From: Datnioides undecimradiatus
Lineage: Eukaryota > Chordata > Actinopteri > Lobotiformes > Datnioididae
Length of the DNA stretch: 64,000 bases
NCBI GenBank assembly: GCA_008933995.1
Contig: WARS01000033.1
Coordinates: 3,779,813 to 3,843,812 of the forward strand
Direction: 5' to 3'
Each line of letters begins with the position of its first letter. Position 1 is the first letter of the stretch. The notes below the pieces were generated by a model that did not search any database, had not been told where the DNA came from, and saw only the letters and a program-made list of their open reading frames with translations. The position numbers were made by a program, and so were the translations under genes. Of this stretch, positions 53,756-64,000 are shown piece after piece.

Positions 53756-56700
53756 CAAGCGCTTCATAATATCATCCTTTCCACTGACTGCATCCCTGCT
53801 GCACAGTGCCAGTCTTAAAGGTAAATGCCAGCTTTTGTTTACATTTGTGCTGATTGTCTGGGCTGCCGAGCAGGTTCTGCATGTTGTGTGGTATTTACTT
53901 TTTTCCTGTAGAGGCCTTTTAGCATTACACTATTCAGCCTGGTATGAAAACAGCTACACAGACCTGAAAAAAGGCCCAGCACACTGATGCGTAACAGCGA
54001 ACATGTCACTTTGGATTCAAATGTGTTCAACTTTACTGTCCTTAACACTGTGAGCAATGAAATAAAGTCAAGAATCAGACCAGAAAGAGCGAACAGTATA
54101 GCAAACCAAACAATATGATGCGTTTATAATATGTGCAGTATGAACAGAACTGAATGAATAGCATGTACTGTAGATGGTTGTTTTAGGAGCAGGTCTGAGC
54201 ATTTCTGGGTGTCCTACACAGTATTCAGCCGCCTGCAGCCCAGGCTTTAGTTTAGTGCAGTGGAGGGTTATGTAGCACATGCACGTAGTGGTCGGCTTTG
54301 GTTCTTTGGTTTCTAATTCTGGTGGAGATCGTTGACAAAAGTCCGCAATGAATGAAAAAAAGGCACAGTCGTCAATTACACCGCAATAGTAGTGATACAA
54401 AAGCATGTAAACACTGTTACTATGTGGGCGGGAGGTGTTGAGTACAAGACACAGCGTGATGATGGAAAACACTGTCTGCTGAAACCTGATGCTGACTTAA
54501 AGCCAAACCTACACTGTAGGTATCGACCTACTGCAGGTCTGCCATTAAGCCCCTGTCTCAAGTCTAAATCCAGCCTCAGGGTTAAGCTTCTCACATAATG
54601 ACAGTTCAAATATGGCTCTAACATGTCATAAAACAAATCTGTCCCCATGTAAAATCATATCACCATTGGCATAAAAAATACATCTCTATGGTTTAATCTT
54701 CAAGTGTGTGCGGCAGTTTTCCGGTTTACAAGACATGCGTGCACTGTTTTCAGATGTTTCGGTTGTCTTGGTTACATATTGATCGACCCTAACATCAGAC
54801 AGGGATGTCAATATTCTGCAAAATCCTGGGTTACGTTCAATCGCAACATTTCTTTGTCGTCCAGTACTAAAGATTTCATTAGTTCCGCTTCTTACAACTC
54901 ATGCACACAGTCACCAAAGGATGGTTATGGAGACTGGCTGAGGTCATGGCAGATAAACTATGGCTAAGGTTTGGATAGTGAGAAGGAGCATTTGTAACAT
55001 TTGGGGATGTGTATAGAGAAGGATTGTGGTGAAATGTAGGCAAGCACTAATTTTAGGGCTGTGACAAATGTCGATCTAGGACTTCCACACCATTACTCTT
55101 TACGTTAAAGACACCGGTACTGAAAGTAAATCAGGAAGTGCAGAATTGTCCCGTATGGATGGAATTCCTACGGATGCTCAAACAGACTGTTAAATCTAGT
55201 ATTTACCTAATCTGTACATGACTGTTTGCCTTGGGTTTAATCCCTAAATCAATAGTGATTAGACATGTTTTTGTTGTAGTCCCATCAAAGGATCCCAGAT
55301 AGTTCAAGGGTTGGTGGCCCTCACCATCCCTGTTCTGTGCTGTCCCCCCTCAAGGATACACCATTGTAAATGAGTTTCTCCACCTACCAGCAACCTAATC
55401 CTTATTAATTCAGCTTTATAACGTCTTTATTTGAATTGATTTGGACGACATTCGACAAAGGTCCAAAGCCAGAAGTGAACAGGGGATGATCTGCATCCTA
55501 ATTCTAACCTTTACACTGAATTTGAGCCCAACGCTGAATAATCGTCGGACTAAATAAAGCTTTTGAAGCATCCTCACGATCGAGGACTCTCACAACCTCT
55601 TTATCCTCCGGCCCTCGCAAGTATATAACTGCGGGACAGCGTGCGCACACACACACACACACATATGTGCTCTCGCTCATAAACTCCTTTAGATTGCTCC
55701 ATTGATCTGACGTGGAGAATCCCCTGGTGTGCTCATTTCATTTACGATGGATAATTAATTTCCGTTGATAGATTCACAGCGGAACTCCCTCTTCTCTCGT
55801 CCCTTTGATGTGAGCAGGTTTTCCGATAACAATGCAATTTATCTCATTTGAGCGAGATTTGACGAGTAAATAGGATTTGCTTCGTACCCTGGACTGAAAT
55901 TTAACTCGGAGGGCCAGGGAGCTTAAGAGAAGGGGAGAGATGTGTGTACGTGGCAGCTGCAGCCTATTTTTACATATATTTACTCAATCTAAAGGAAACT
56001 AATGGTGGTTTTCTACATTTAATGTTAATTTTGTCTTAGTAAATTGATTTTGAGGTTAAATACGTGGGGCGATATCATTCTCGGGTACCTGTTAGATGCA
56101 CTTCGAATGTTCTTCACACGTCCTTGCCTCCAAACTGGTGAAGTTTCTCCGGCAGGAGTGTTCAGGCATGATGCCGAGCTGCAAGGTGCGATGACAGTAA
56201 GACAGGAAGGTCATTAAAACTGCACCTGGAGTCGGTGATTCAGCACTGACAACATCCACTCTGTCTACTTCAATTGCAAAAACACCATATATGTCATTTT
56301 CAGAGCAGAAATATCATTACCCGAGGTTGAAGAGCCAATCGGAAAATATCGGACATAATTTACCTGCTGTCCCTCAAACTGATTTGTAATTTCTTCCAAT
56401 TTAGTGCTGTCAGTCATTTCGCAGGAGTAGATGTCACATTCATCAAATGATGGACATCTCATATTGGCACGTAACTTTCCATAGACGCTGAACACAGCAG
56501 AAACATGGCCCACTTAACTCCCATGACACCCAAGTCATCCAGGTCAGGAGACTTGCTTTCTCAGCCGGGGTCTGGCTCTGCAGCAGAGCAGGAAGTCTCT
56601 CCAGGCTTGCACAAATGAGATTCTGATTGTGGACAGGCTGGCGGTCAAGTTGATGCAACATCTTAAGAATTATTTTTCATATTGCTAAGTTCTTAAAAAG

Positions 56701-58512
56701 ACTTTTAGCTCACTGAGTCACTGATTCTCAGATTACTGAAGAGGAAACATAGGGGGACATCTTTAAAAGTCAGTATTTGTTCGATTAACCAACTCTCCAG
56801 TTCCCCCTCAGCTCTACACAGAATGTTAGCATCATTCATCTTATTGTTGTTTGTTGTTTGCTGCCTCCACAACTGTTGTTCGGTCTCACTGCTCTCATCA
56901 ACCCCTTTTCCAGCTGGAACAGCAACAGGCGGCTGTTTTCAGCTAAAAAAACTTCTGTCGACCCCCCTGTAGGCTGCCTCTCCAGCACCAAACAGCCAAC
57001 AAATGGAGCGACTAACAAGCTAAATTAGTAGAAGACAAGAGCAGAGCCAAAACAGCAACACCTGTTGGGACTTAGATTCATCACGTAGCCAGAAGCACAA
57101 GTCCAAGTAACTGCTAATGCTGCTAACTACTGCTACCCACTGGCATGGCTATATTAGCTTTATAAGGCTCTAATAGGTCAAACATATGATTGTTGTTGAG
57201 TTAGAATGTGGTCATAATAAGTAGAAAATAACTGAATTAGTTAAACTAAAATAAAGAGAATGATAATATTGCTAATGAGGCTAATGCTAATATTGAACCG
57301 TTAGCATCAATATTTTGGTAAAAGCTAAAAATCAGTGAGAAAATCCAGCAGACTGTTAACATATGACGTTCAAAGCTTTGTTGCTGTGATCTGTTGAGCA
57401 CATTCTTGGTGATCTATAAAATATTAAACAATATCATTAAGATGCCGGTGGGGCTACGTCAGGTTTCCAATCAAAAGCAGGATGTTGATGTACGTTCTCC
57501 TACAGTCTCACTGTCAGGTGTCTCACAGTGATGATGTTTTCTTGAAACTTGAGTACTTGTCATAGCCATAAACACGGGTGTGGTTGTTAGGCCTTCGTTT
57601 TGCTTCCTGGAGCGGTTTTAACATTCTAAATTGTGCGCCAGTGTCTTTTATTGTGTCACACTAAGAAGAAAGACCCTGTGCCTTCAGATGAGACGCCAAG
57701 ATGCTCAGCAGCCTTGCTAACAAGCAATCAAGTTTCTATATAAGGGATCTTTTGGGGAACTTTTGGATTTCAGATCAATCCTTTGATTAATAAATGAGCC
57801 TAATGAATTCTTGTATGCACTACTGTAACACGTCGCTCCTGTTGTCCTCCCTCTGCAGGTGTGTTTGTTGGAGTGTGAGGGTCACGTCTCCTCCTCACTC
57901 ACGTGGGAAGTGTGTAAACGTGCCGTGAAGCTGTCGCAGCATCCTGCATTTCCTGAGGGAGGCGCTCTGTTCAAGAGAACAGGAGAGCAGCTGGAGCTGA
58001 CCTCTCTCGACCTGAACTCAGACAGCGAACTGCTGCAGTCTGCAGCCGCAGAGCGCTTCCAGGAGGGGGATCAGGATGAGACGCCCTTTGAGCAGCGCAG
58101 CGTCCAGTATGACTCATCGCTGCTGGAATCCTCTGAGGAGGGGGAGGGCCTGCGGGGCCTGGATCTCAGTCTGGCGGACGAAGAGAGGAACCCGAGGGAG
58201 GAGAGGAATGTGGAGAGCGACAGCCAGCTAGAAGGGGACGAGGGTGACACCTCGGAGGCCGTCACCTTGTCCAAACGCTTTGGTGGCTTTCAGAGGGGGC
58301 GCCATGGATACAGGAAGCTGATCGGCTCTCCAATGAGGCCTTTACAAAAGCGCTACGGGGGGTTCATAGGCGTCCGTAAATCTGCCCGCAAATGGAACAG
58401 TCAGAAACGGGTGAACCAGCTGCTCAGGCAGTACCTGGGCATGAGGAGCAGCCGCAGCGGCAGGTTCAGCAGCATCCCTGTAACTCGGGTTTGGAGGCAA
58501 AACAAACTGTAA
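52348..58512 (+). CDS. pnoc: Prepronociceptin (nociceptin/orphanin FQ precursor), complete coding region
   Basis: A secreted neuropeptide precursor of the opioid family, processed by prohormone convertases at dibasic sites; mature nociceptin acts on the NOP receptor. Coding parts: 52474-52611 and 57859-58512, joined in phase 0, 263 residues (human 176). An acceptor at 52347 suggests 52348-52473 is 5' UTR. A hydrophobic signal peptide spans about 1-20. The opioid-precursor cysteine pattern is C23, C27, C30, C48, C52, C65. A long acidic spacer (about 85-180) follows. Dibasic KR pairs at 185-186, 210-211 and 229-230 release three peptides: FGGFQRGRHGYRK-type (187-209), YGGFIGVRKSARKWNSQ (212-228) and VNQLLRQYLGM-type (231-263). 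The middle one is nociceptin by its GxRKSARK core but starts with Tyr instead of the mammalian Phe. The ATG is fixed by an in-frame TGA two codons upstream. Confidence 0.96.
52612..57858 (+). other. pnoc coding intron
   Basis: 5.25 kb, phase 0. It holds the CA/GT tract at 53589-53754, a short CA run at 55642-55663 and an A/T-rich, repeat-free stretch at 55664-55990 that could be regulatory. Several GCTAATG-type fragments near 57100-57320 may be old repeat pieces. No exon was seen. Confidence 0.6.
53589..53754. repeat. GT-rich tract and long (CA)n microsatellite
   Basis: An imperfect GT run at 53589-53625 is followed after about 85 bases by a CA run of about 21 units at 53712-53754. The two are reverse complementary and could pair as a hairpin. 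Confidence 0.93.
57859..58512 (+). CDS. pnoc: pnoc terminal coding exon (peptides)
   Basis: Residues 47-263 and TAA at 58510-58512. Acceptor CCTCTGCAG. The peptide segments are at 58279-58347 (FGGF-type), 58354-58404 (YGGF nociceptin) and 58411-58509 (C-terminal peptide). All bioactive peptides lie in one exon, as is usual for opioid precursors. Confidence 0.96.
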   Translation: MCLLECEGHVSSSLTWEVCKRAVKLSQHPAFPEGGALFKRTGEQLELTSLDLNSDSELLQSAAAERFQEGDQDETPFEQRSVQYDSSLLESSEEGEGLRGLDLSLADEERNPREERNVESDSQLEGDEGDTSEAVTLSKRFGGFQRGRHGYRKLIGSPMRPLQKRYGGFIGVRKSARKWNSQKRVNQLLRQYLGMRSSRSGRFSSIPVTRVWRQNKL

Positions 58513-58718
58513 TGCATTTCTGTTGCCCTCACAGAGTCCTGCCCCAGTTACCTCAGCTAATCATGTTTTCAGCGACTCACTCCGATCTGACGTCCCCATC
58601 GTCATCAGAAGAACAGACTCCGCCATCTTGCTGCACCTCTCTTTGTGTCTCTAAGTAACCAGGAATGTTTTGACCGTGATGTCCTTCTTATTAAGCATAT
58701 TTACATGCCATTCTGTGA

Positions 58719-58724
58719 AATAAA
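58719..58724 (+). terminator. pnoc: pnoc poly(A) signal AATAAA
   Basis: First AATAAA after the pnoc stop, 207 bases downstream. A second AATAAA lies at 58770-58775. Confidence 0.65.
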
Positions 58725-61631
58725 AAGAATTAGAGAAGTGCAATTGAATATATTTTTGTGTGTCGGTATAATAAAAGGGGCCAAATGAGATTGGAAGGCT
58801 GGTTCATTGCGAGGTGAGAGGTCGGGGCGTGACTTTCATGCATGTGTGGATGGCTTCAGCTGTTGTTTTTGCACTCTGTCGTTTGTGTTGTGAGGACTGT
58901 TCCCAATGTCCAGCTCTCATGAAATGGACTTGTGTGTTCCGACATAGGTTTCCCCTGTTAAAATGGCACTTTGTAGCAGAGATGAAACAAATATACAAAT
59001 GTTTGCCTTCAACTGGACCGTTATGGCTAATTTTACCACACGTCAGAGCAGAAACATACAGTAGAATCAGACTGGACGTGGACCAGCACTGTGCTTTCAA
59101 GGTGATTCAATCAGATGTAAAGATAATCGGACAGTGGGGTTGCTGAAGCACAAACTGTTAGTTACTGGTATAAGAATCTAATTTTCTGCCTTAATAACTT
59201 AATTAATTAAAAACATTGGTTTTCTGAACTTTCAAACTCTCCAAAACTCAGCGCCTCTCCTGAAAAAGCTTGTTCCCATCGCTTCATTCTGAGTGCTGCT
59301 GAAAAATATGTATTTTCCTCTGTGTTGTATTCTGATGCTGCCCGTTCAGTGGAGGCTTTAAATGAAAGCACCTTGGCGAGAGTCGAGTTTCTGTTGAGAA
59401 ACACAGCAGCAGGTTGGCCGGCTCCCATTGGCTCCTTTCAGTGGAACAACACTGTCCTCTAGTGTTCGGCCAGGACACGTGCTGCCCTCGGATACTGACT
59501 TGGGATCAGTTTGCCATGTCCTCAGTAATACCTTATGTAATTCTCTGAACTGACCCTGTTTTCCCTGCAATTACCCAGAAATTAGAAGTGAATGTGCAAC
59601 AAATAGAATGAATTCGTGGCGGAGACTCACCTGTCCTTCACGGCTGGACCAAAGGACGAGGAAACTCTTCAAAACTAAACCAGTGTTTTCCTTTTTCTCA
59701 ATAGTAGCAGGATTTTCTGTATGACAGCTACTGATTCATTATTTGTTTTCCCACCCAGTTAAGGGTCTGTGCACCAAGTATGGCATGGAAAGGTCTGTAT
59801 AATTTATTTTTTAGGAGAACAAAATGTTAATATTCTCTTAAATGAAATAAAACAACCTCCTCCCAATATTTCATAAGAATATTTAAAAGAACAATTAAAA
59901 CTAGTAAAAGCTAAAGTATGGATGGTTTAGAGAGCTGTACGACAGCTGGTGTAAATTAAATTAAAATCCTAATATATGAATTTAAATATAATTATTTTGC
60001 CGTTGACAAGAACTTATGGGACCTTACTGTCAATAAATGAAAACATGAGATACAGCAGATAGGCCATTATATTATATATATTACACCTAACATGAAAGAG
60101 GAAGAGGAGTAAATCAGTAAATCTCACTTACCCTGCACTCATAGAAACGAAGACGCAGTAAATTTGAATTGTTGCTGAGGCCAAACACAAGAGCGAGGAG
60201 AAACTAATCCCCGGTCAGTTCCCAGACATTACTCCACCCCGGGGTTTTCTGCGGAGCTGCTCGTGTCACTTACAGTCCGATTGTACTTAAGTGCAGGAAG
60301 CTGGAAACTGGCAGGCCCATTGGGTGTGTGTCGCGCTGCGGGATGGGAAAGGAAGTCTAAATGACACCAGCCCTGAAACAAAAGCTCATCTTTAAAGCAG
60401 AGGGGTGAAATGAACTGTGCATGTCAGCTGTTGGTCATTATTATACAGAATAAGCTGTTTCTGCTCGGGTGAAAATAAATTTTTGTTTTGCCACCGAGAT
60501 GCTTTCCTCCACGAGCGGGTCACATCCATGGTTTTGCATCTTAATAGTGTTGACTAGTGTTTGATCATGAGATGTAACAACGTGTGCATATGAGGGCGTG
60601 AGCGATTGCAAGGGAGTGTGGCTGTGCACCTGCATGTGTGTGTGTGTGTGTGTGCGCGTGTGAGGCGCGCGTGTGCGTTTCCCTGTTACACCAACACAAA
60701 AAAATTGGAATTTGTGAATACAGTGTACATTTCAGGCCGCATTTCTGACATTATGCCATTGTTCTGAGTCTTCATACGAAATGTGTATAGAGAAAATACA
60801 ATAAAATAGTTTGCTATTTCTTTTGTGGACTGTCGTGCGGGAAGGAGAGAGAGGAGAGCGGCAAGCGTTTCAAATTCTCAGTGCTTTTTAATTTGTGTTT
60901 GACAATATATTTCCTCTTTTTTTTGTTTTATTGCTATTACAAACTCATTCCCCTAATTCTAATCCCATCGCCACGGCTCCATAGCTTTCACGGATAAAAC
61001 CATTAACACTGGTCGTATGCCAACACGCCGGCAGGAAGGAAATAGGAACTTGGTTGAGTCGAACCAAATGTAGCTTATTCTTGTGAGTTTATATTCCGAC
61101 AAGGTGCCAAAATACATAAAAATACCAAAAAAAACCAAAACTCCGGCCCCGGATACACGGGCTGAACGAGACGACTTTAAAAAAAAAGTATAAAATACTT
61201 GTACGTAACTCAAAGCACACAATATCATGTACATCATCACCACTGTGTCACCACTGGAGGAGAGGGTTGGAATAAAGAAAACAGCCAAGTAGCGGTCTAA
61301 TACAGTGGAGCTACAGGGGCAGTAATATGACCTTTGGATAAAGTAGGAGAGTATTGGAGGCTTAGCACATCACATGGTCAAAGTCAGTCAACAGTTAGCA
61401 CCATCGCGGACTTCAGTTTGCAGGATCAGGTTACAAAGATACAGAAAACTCCGTTTGCATTTCTGTAGGAAAGAAACAAACAGGTTGAAAGTAAAAAAAA
61501 AACCAAACACATGTAAAAGAAGAGTTGTTTTTCGTGACGGCTCCCGGGCCCTGATTTAAATCCTCTTTCTGATAAAAGTCTCTGATCGCTCGGTCGTCCA
61601 TCCTCTTCTTTGTCTGTCACGCTCTCGCTCT
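58725..61631. other. Intergenic DNA between pnoc and znf395, including the znf395 3' UTR
   Basis: The genes are tail to tail. A minus-strand AATAAA at 60927-60932 suggests a znf395 3' UTR of about 0.7 kb. A GT run lies at about 60637-60662. No gene was recognised between 58.8 and 60.9 kb. Confidence 0.55.
60927..60932 (-). terminator. znf395: Candidate znf395 poly(A) signal
   Basis: The first minus-strand AATAAA after the znf395 stop at 61632. Confidence 0.45.
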
Positions 61632-61743
61632 CTAGTCGGGGAAACGCTGGCAGGCCTTTTTCCAGCGGCATGCGGTGCACCACTGGTCCTTGCGCTCCAC
61701 TCCGTACACCTTGCGGCACTTCTTGGCCTCCCCGCGACCCTTC
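61632..61743 (-). CDS. znf395: znf395 last coding exon (C-clamp)
   Basis: Begins KGRGEAKKC after the acceptor TTCACAG, contains the C-clamp, and ends QRFPD with TAG at 61634-61632. This is the most family-specific part of the gene in the window. Confidence 0.92.
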
Positions 61744-62960
61744 CTGTGAACACAAAGAGGCGACACGTGAAGGGGTGAGAGGCGGTGCGAGGGTGTGAGG
61801 GTGTGGATAAGACAAGGAAAGGAGATCAATCTCTATAAAAATGAAACTGGGGGGGGCTGATAACCAACGAAGAGGTGACTGAATCAATTTTATCTTTCCC
61901 GGCTGAGCGGTGGGAATGCGATTTTGCGGATGGCAGCATTGTGGCTGATAAAATGACAACCTGGGGGAGACAGATAGTGGACGGATCCTGGAGAAAACAG
62001 CGGTCCAGATTAATAAAGCTTTGTTTCATGTCAGGGCGCTGTCCTAATGTCACATCTAATGTTAAAGGCACAATCAGTAAACGTTTTTCATAATCAATTG
62101 ATAGTTTGAGTAATTTCTCACACGAATATGTCAAATTCCTCAGCTGCAAGGATTTAATGTAATCTGAATACATTTTGAGGGTAAGTCGGACAAAACAAGA
62201 TATTCATCTGCACCGCATTTGACTTTGAAAAAGTAACTGGCCGATGATGAGACTGATCATTTCGATCACCAGGCTTGAACTGGGCGACAGCTGACGAAGG
62301 TCTGCCGATGCCGGGTTTGCACGGGCCTATTCTGTCAAGTCGGTCATCTGAGGAGAACAACATGCTGATGGAAAACAAATGTGTGCACGGTGACTACCTC
62401 TGCTGCAGCTATGATCGACGGCACAGTGATGAAGTTACACCAGGAAAGAGCTCCTGAAGTGTTTTCTGTATTGTGTGACTGAGCCTGAAAGCCTTTTAGC
62501 ATTAGCAGTGCAGAGATATTAGCAACGCCTCAAATAACATTAGAAAGAAAGAAAGAAAGCTAATATCTCCTCTTCTGATTTTAGTAAATGAACACTGAAC
62601 CTAAGCAGAGCCATGAAGGTGATGCCTCACCTGAAGGAGCAGTGGGTGCGGGAGGGCGACGCGCTCATCGGCTGCAGCCTGTTCTGTTGGAGCCACTGTT
62701 CCCCGACGCTGACGGAGCGGCAGCGAGGCTTCGCCACCTGAGGACGCGCGACCACAGACTGGTTAGACGGCGGTGTTAAACGGAGGACGCGTCACACGCG
62801 AAAATACATTTCTGTGGTGCAGAGAGAGCGAATAACAGACAGGCAGATAGATAGACGGACCCACCTGAGCGTTACTGTGGCCGGAGACGGAGGTGGAGGG
62901 GGTCCAAGCCTGGCAGCCGGGGCTCCTGGAGGCCACAGATACCTGGACGGGGCTACAGGC
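61632..62960 (-). CDS. znf395: C-clamp DNA-binding protein, probably ZNF395, last three coding exons, partial gene
   Basis: ZNF395 (HDBP2/PBF) is a transcription factor whose C-terminal C-clamp binds GC-rich sites; SLC2A4RG and ZNF704 are its paralogues. Exons on the minus strand: 62865-62960, 62631-62737, 61632-61743, in phase 0, 0 and 2. They encode [15 protein letters not shown] and so on, then [18 protein letters not shown], then the C-clamp [20 protein letters not shown] ending KACQRFPD and TAG. The C-clamp cysteines are spaced C-x13-C-x2-C-x5-C. Introns are clean GT..AG. The N-terminal part and the C2H2 finger lie beyond the right edge. The choice of ZNF395 over its paralogues rests on linkage to elp3 and pnoc and on residue resemblance. 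Confidence 0.88.
61744..62630 (-). other. znf395 intron before the last exon
   Basis: 887 bases with a GAAA microsatellite at 62542-62559. Nothing else was recognised. Confidence 0.7.
62631..62737 (-). CDS. znf395: znf395 penultimate coding exon
   Basis: 107 bases encoding [18 protein letters not shown] through THCSF plus two bases of an Arg codon. Acceptor CGTCCTCAG, donor GTGAGG. Confidence 0.9.
62865..62960 (-). CDS. znf395: znf395 third-from-last coding exon
   Basis: 32 codons, phase 0 at both ends, Ser/Thr-rich. Acceptor CCTCTCAG, donor GTGGGT. Confidence 0.82.
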
Positions 62961-63147
62961 CTGAGAGGAGCAGGAGAGAGGCGACAACACATGACGCATC
63001 ACGTATGTAGGACTTTCAGCTGGCTCAGAACATGTTTCATATGAATGTTTCAGTTCTGGCTGATCAGGATTTACCAAAATTCATCAAAAAAGGGGGAAAA
63101 CTTTTCAGTACTCAGTAGCTTTATTAAAGAATGTAAGCCAGTTAAAT

Positions 63148-63200
<53 letters not shown>

Positions 63201-64000
63201 AACTACAAATGATGGATCCTGAAGTCCAGTATCTCCATTTAGCTCTTTTTTGGTCTCCACCATCTCCTGAGTGCTTAGGTGCTTAAGGCTTTGCTACTCT
63301 CACAAGCTCATTCCTAGCTCTGTCTGACTTCTGATTGGTTCTGGACAGGTGGTTTTCACAGTGGTTAACCACAACCGAGCAGTCACGCGCTGTAAAACCA
63401 AAGCGGCGAGCTGGGACAAGCAATTTAAAAAAAAAAAAAAAAAAAAGCAGTGGAGCTGCTGGAACCCTGCAGGTTCTGGTGAGGACCCTCTGCACGGTTT
63501 GCTCAACTTTATCTCAAAGACGTCAGCATGAAAAGCCAAACAAGGAAGATACCAATATAACAGAGAGGGAGGAGGCTAATGCTACAACTGTAACAACCAC
63601 TAAGACATGAGAGCATATAATGCCCATGCTGGCCAACTCAGACTGGCTTCCTGTTCCACAAACACAACTCTAATGCACAATGTTCCTGACAGGAAACAAT
63701 GATTTTGTGCAGAACAGTTACAACAAATCAATTTATGACCTATGATTCTGGAACAAACAAGCAACAGCCGAAATGCCACGCACTGAATCATCTCTTCCCG
63801 AGACGTTTTTTCCCCAGTCCCTCTGTCCTGTTCTGGTTCCTCCTCCCTTCGCGGCCCCCAGCTCTCTGAAGAAAGCCCCTCCCGCTGGACCCCAACCACT
63901 CTGACCCACAGCGTAGATAGAGAAAAGTGGCTGAAAATGCTCTGATGCCCACAAGACCAAACACGATGGTGGCGCGCGTTCGCCGCGTTACACTGAGTGT
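62961..64000 (-). other. znf395 intron (partial, to the right edge)
   Basis: No upstream znf395 exon was found up to the edge. It holds the CA/TA microsatellite at 63151-63200 and an A-run at 63427-63446. Confidence 0.6.
63151..63200. repeat. (CA)21 followed by (TA)4
   Basis: An uninterrupted compound microsatellite. Confidence 0.95.

Noticed and set aside
53442-53987. 181-codon open frame in the pnoc intron
   Set aside because: It translates the CA microsatellite into HTHTHT and has no other support.
61426-61959. 177-codon minus-strand open frame over the znf395 last exon
   Set aside because: It is out of frame with the C-clamp coding sequence and runs through the splice acceptor and intron; a shadow frame.

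Overview
The window is nuclear DNA from a vertebrate, almost certainly a ray-finned fish and probably a percomorph-type teleost. Genes are split by GT..AG introns, many of only 70-500 bases. Dinucleotide microsatellites are common, and several interspersed repeats resemble families that are very abundant in teleosts. No bacterial, phage or plasmid features, CRISPR arrays or convincing tRNA/rRNA genes were seen.

Five protein-coding genes can be supported. From left to right: (1) the first two coding exons of a kinesin-3 motor of the KIF13 type (minus strand, 3544-4735; the gene continues off the left edge); (2) a complete elp3 gene, the catalytic subunit of Elongator (plus strand, 15 coding exons, 5854-24377, 553 residues), head to head with kif13 across about 1.1 kb; (3) a complete Ser/Thr kinase of the PDIK1L/STK35 family (minus strand, 3 coding exons, 28878-33849, 400 residues), tail to tail with elp3; (4) a complete prepronociceptin gene, pnoc (plus strand, coding exons 52474-52611 and 57859-58512, 263 residues), with a plausible TATA-driven non-coding first exon near 40.04-40.14 kb; (5) the last three coding exons of a C-clamp protein best matched to ZNF395 (minus strand, 61632-62960; continues off the right edge), tail to tail with pnoc. 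The order elp3 - pnoc - znf395 matches the human 8p21 neighbourhood as I remember it, and KIF13B also lies on human 8p. The kinase between elp3 and pnoc is not part of that human block.

The genes do not form an operon or pathway. Elp3 modifies wobble uridines of tRNA, the kinase is probably a nuclear/actin-linked PDIK1L-type enzyme, pnoc makes opioid-like neuropeptides, and znf395 is a DNA-binding factor. The shared feature is conserved linkage. The largest non-coding stretches are elp3 intron 9 (7.1 kb; L1 and mariner-like relics and a CpG-rich block), the kinase-to-pnoc interval (34-40 kb) and the inferred 12.2-kb first intron of pnoc.

No wholly new biological system is evident. The most interesting points are the Tyr-first nociceptin paired with a Phe-first companion peptide, the inferred distant pnoc promoter exon, a regular 33-bp minisatellite, the kinase inserted into the block with a long basic insert in its N-lobe, and two related, internally collapsed mariner-like relics. 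Splice sites were read by eye; repeat names are judged by resemblance and were not searched.
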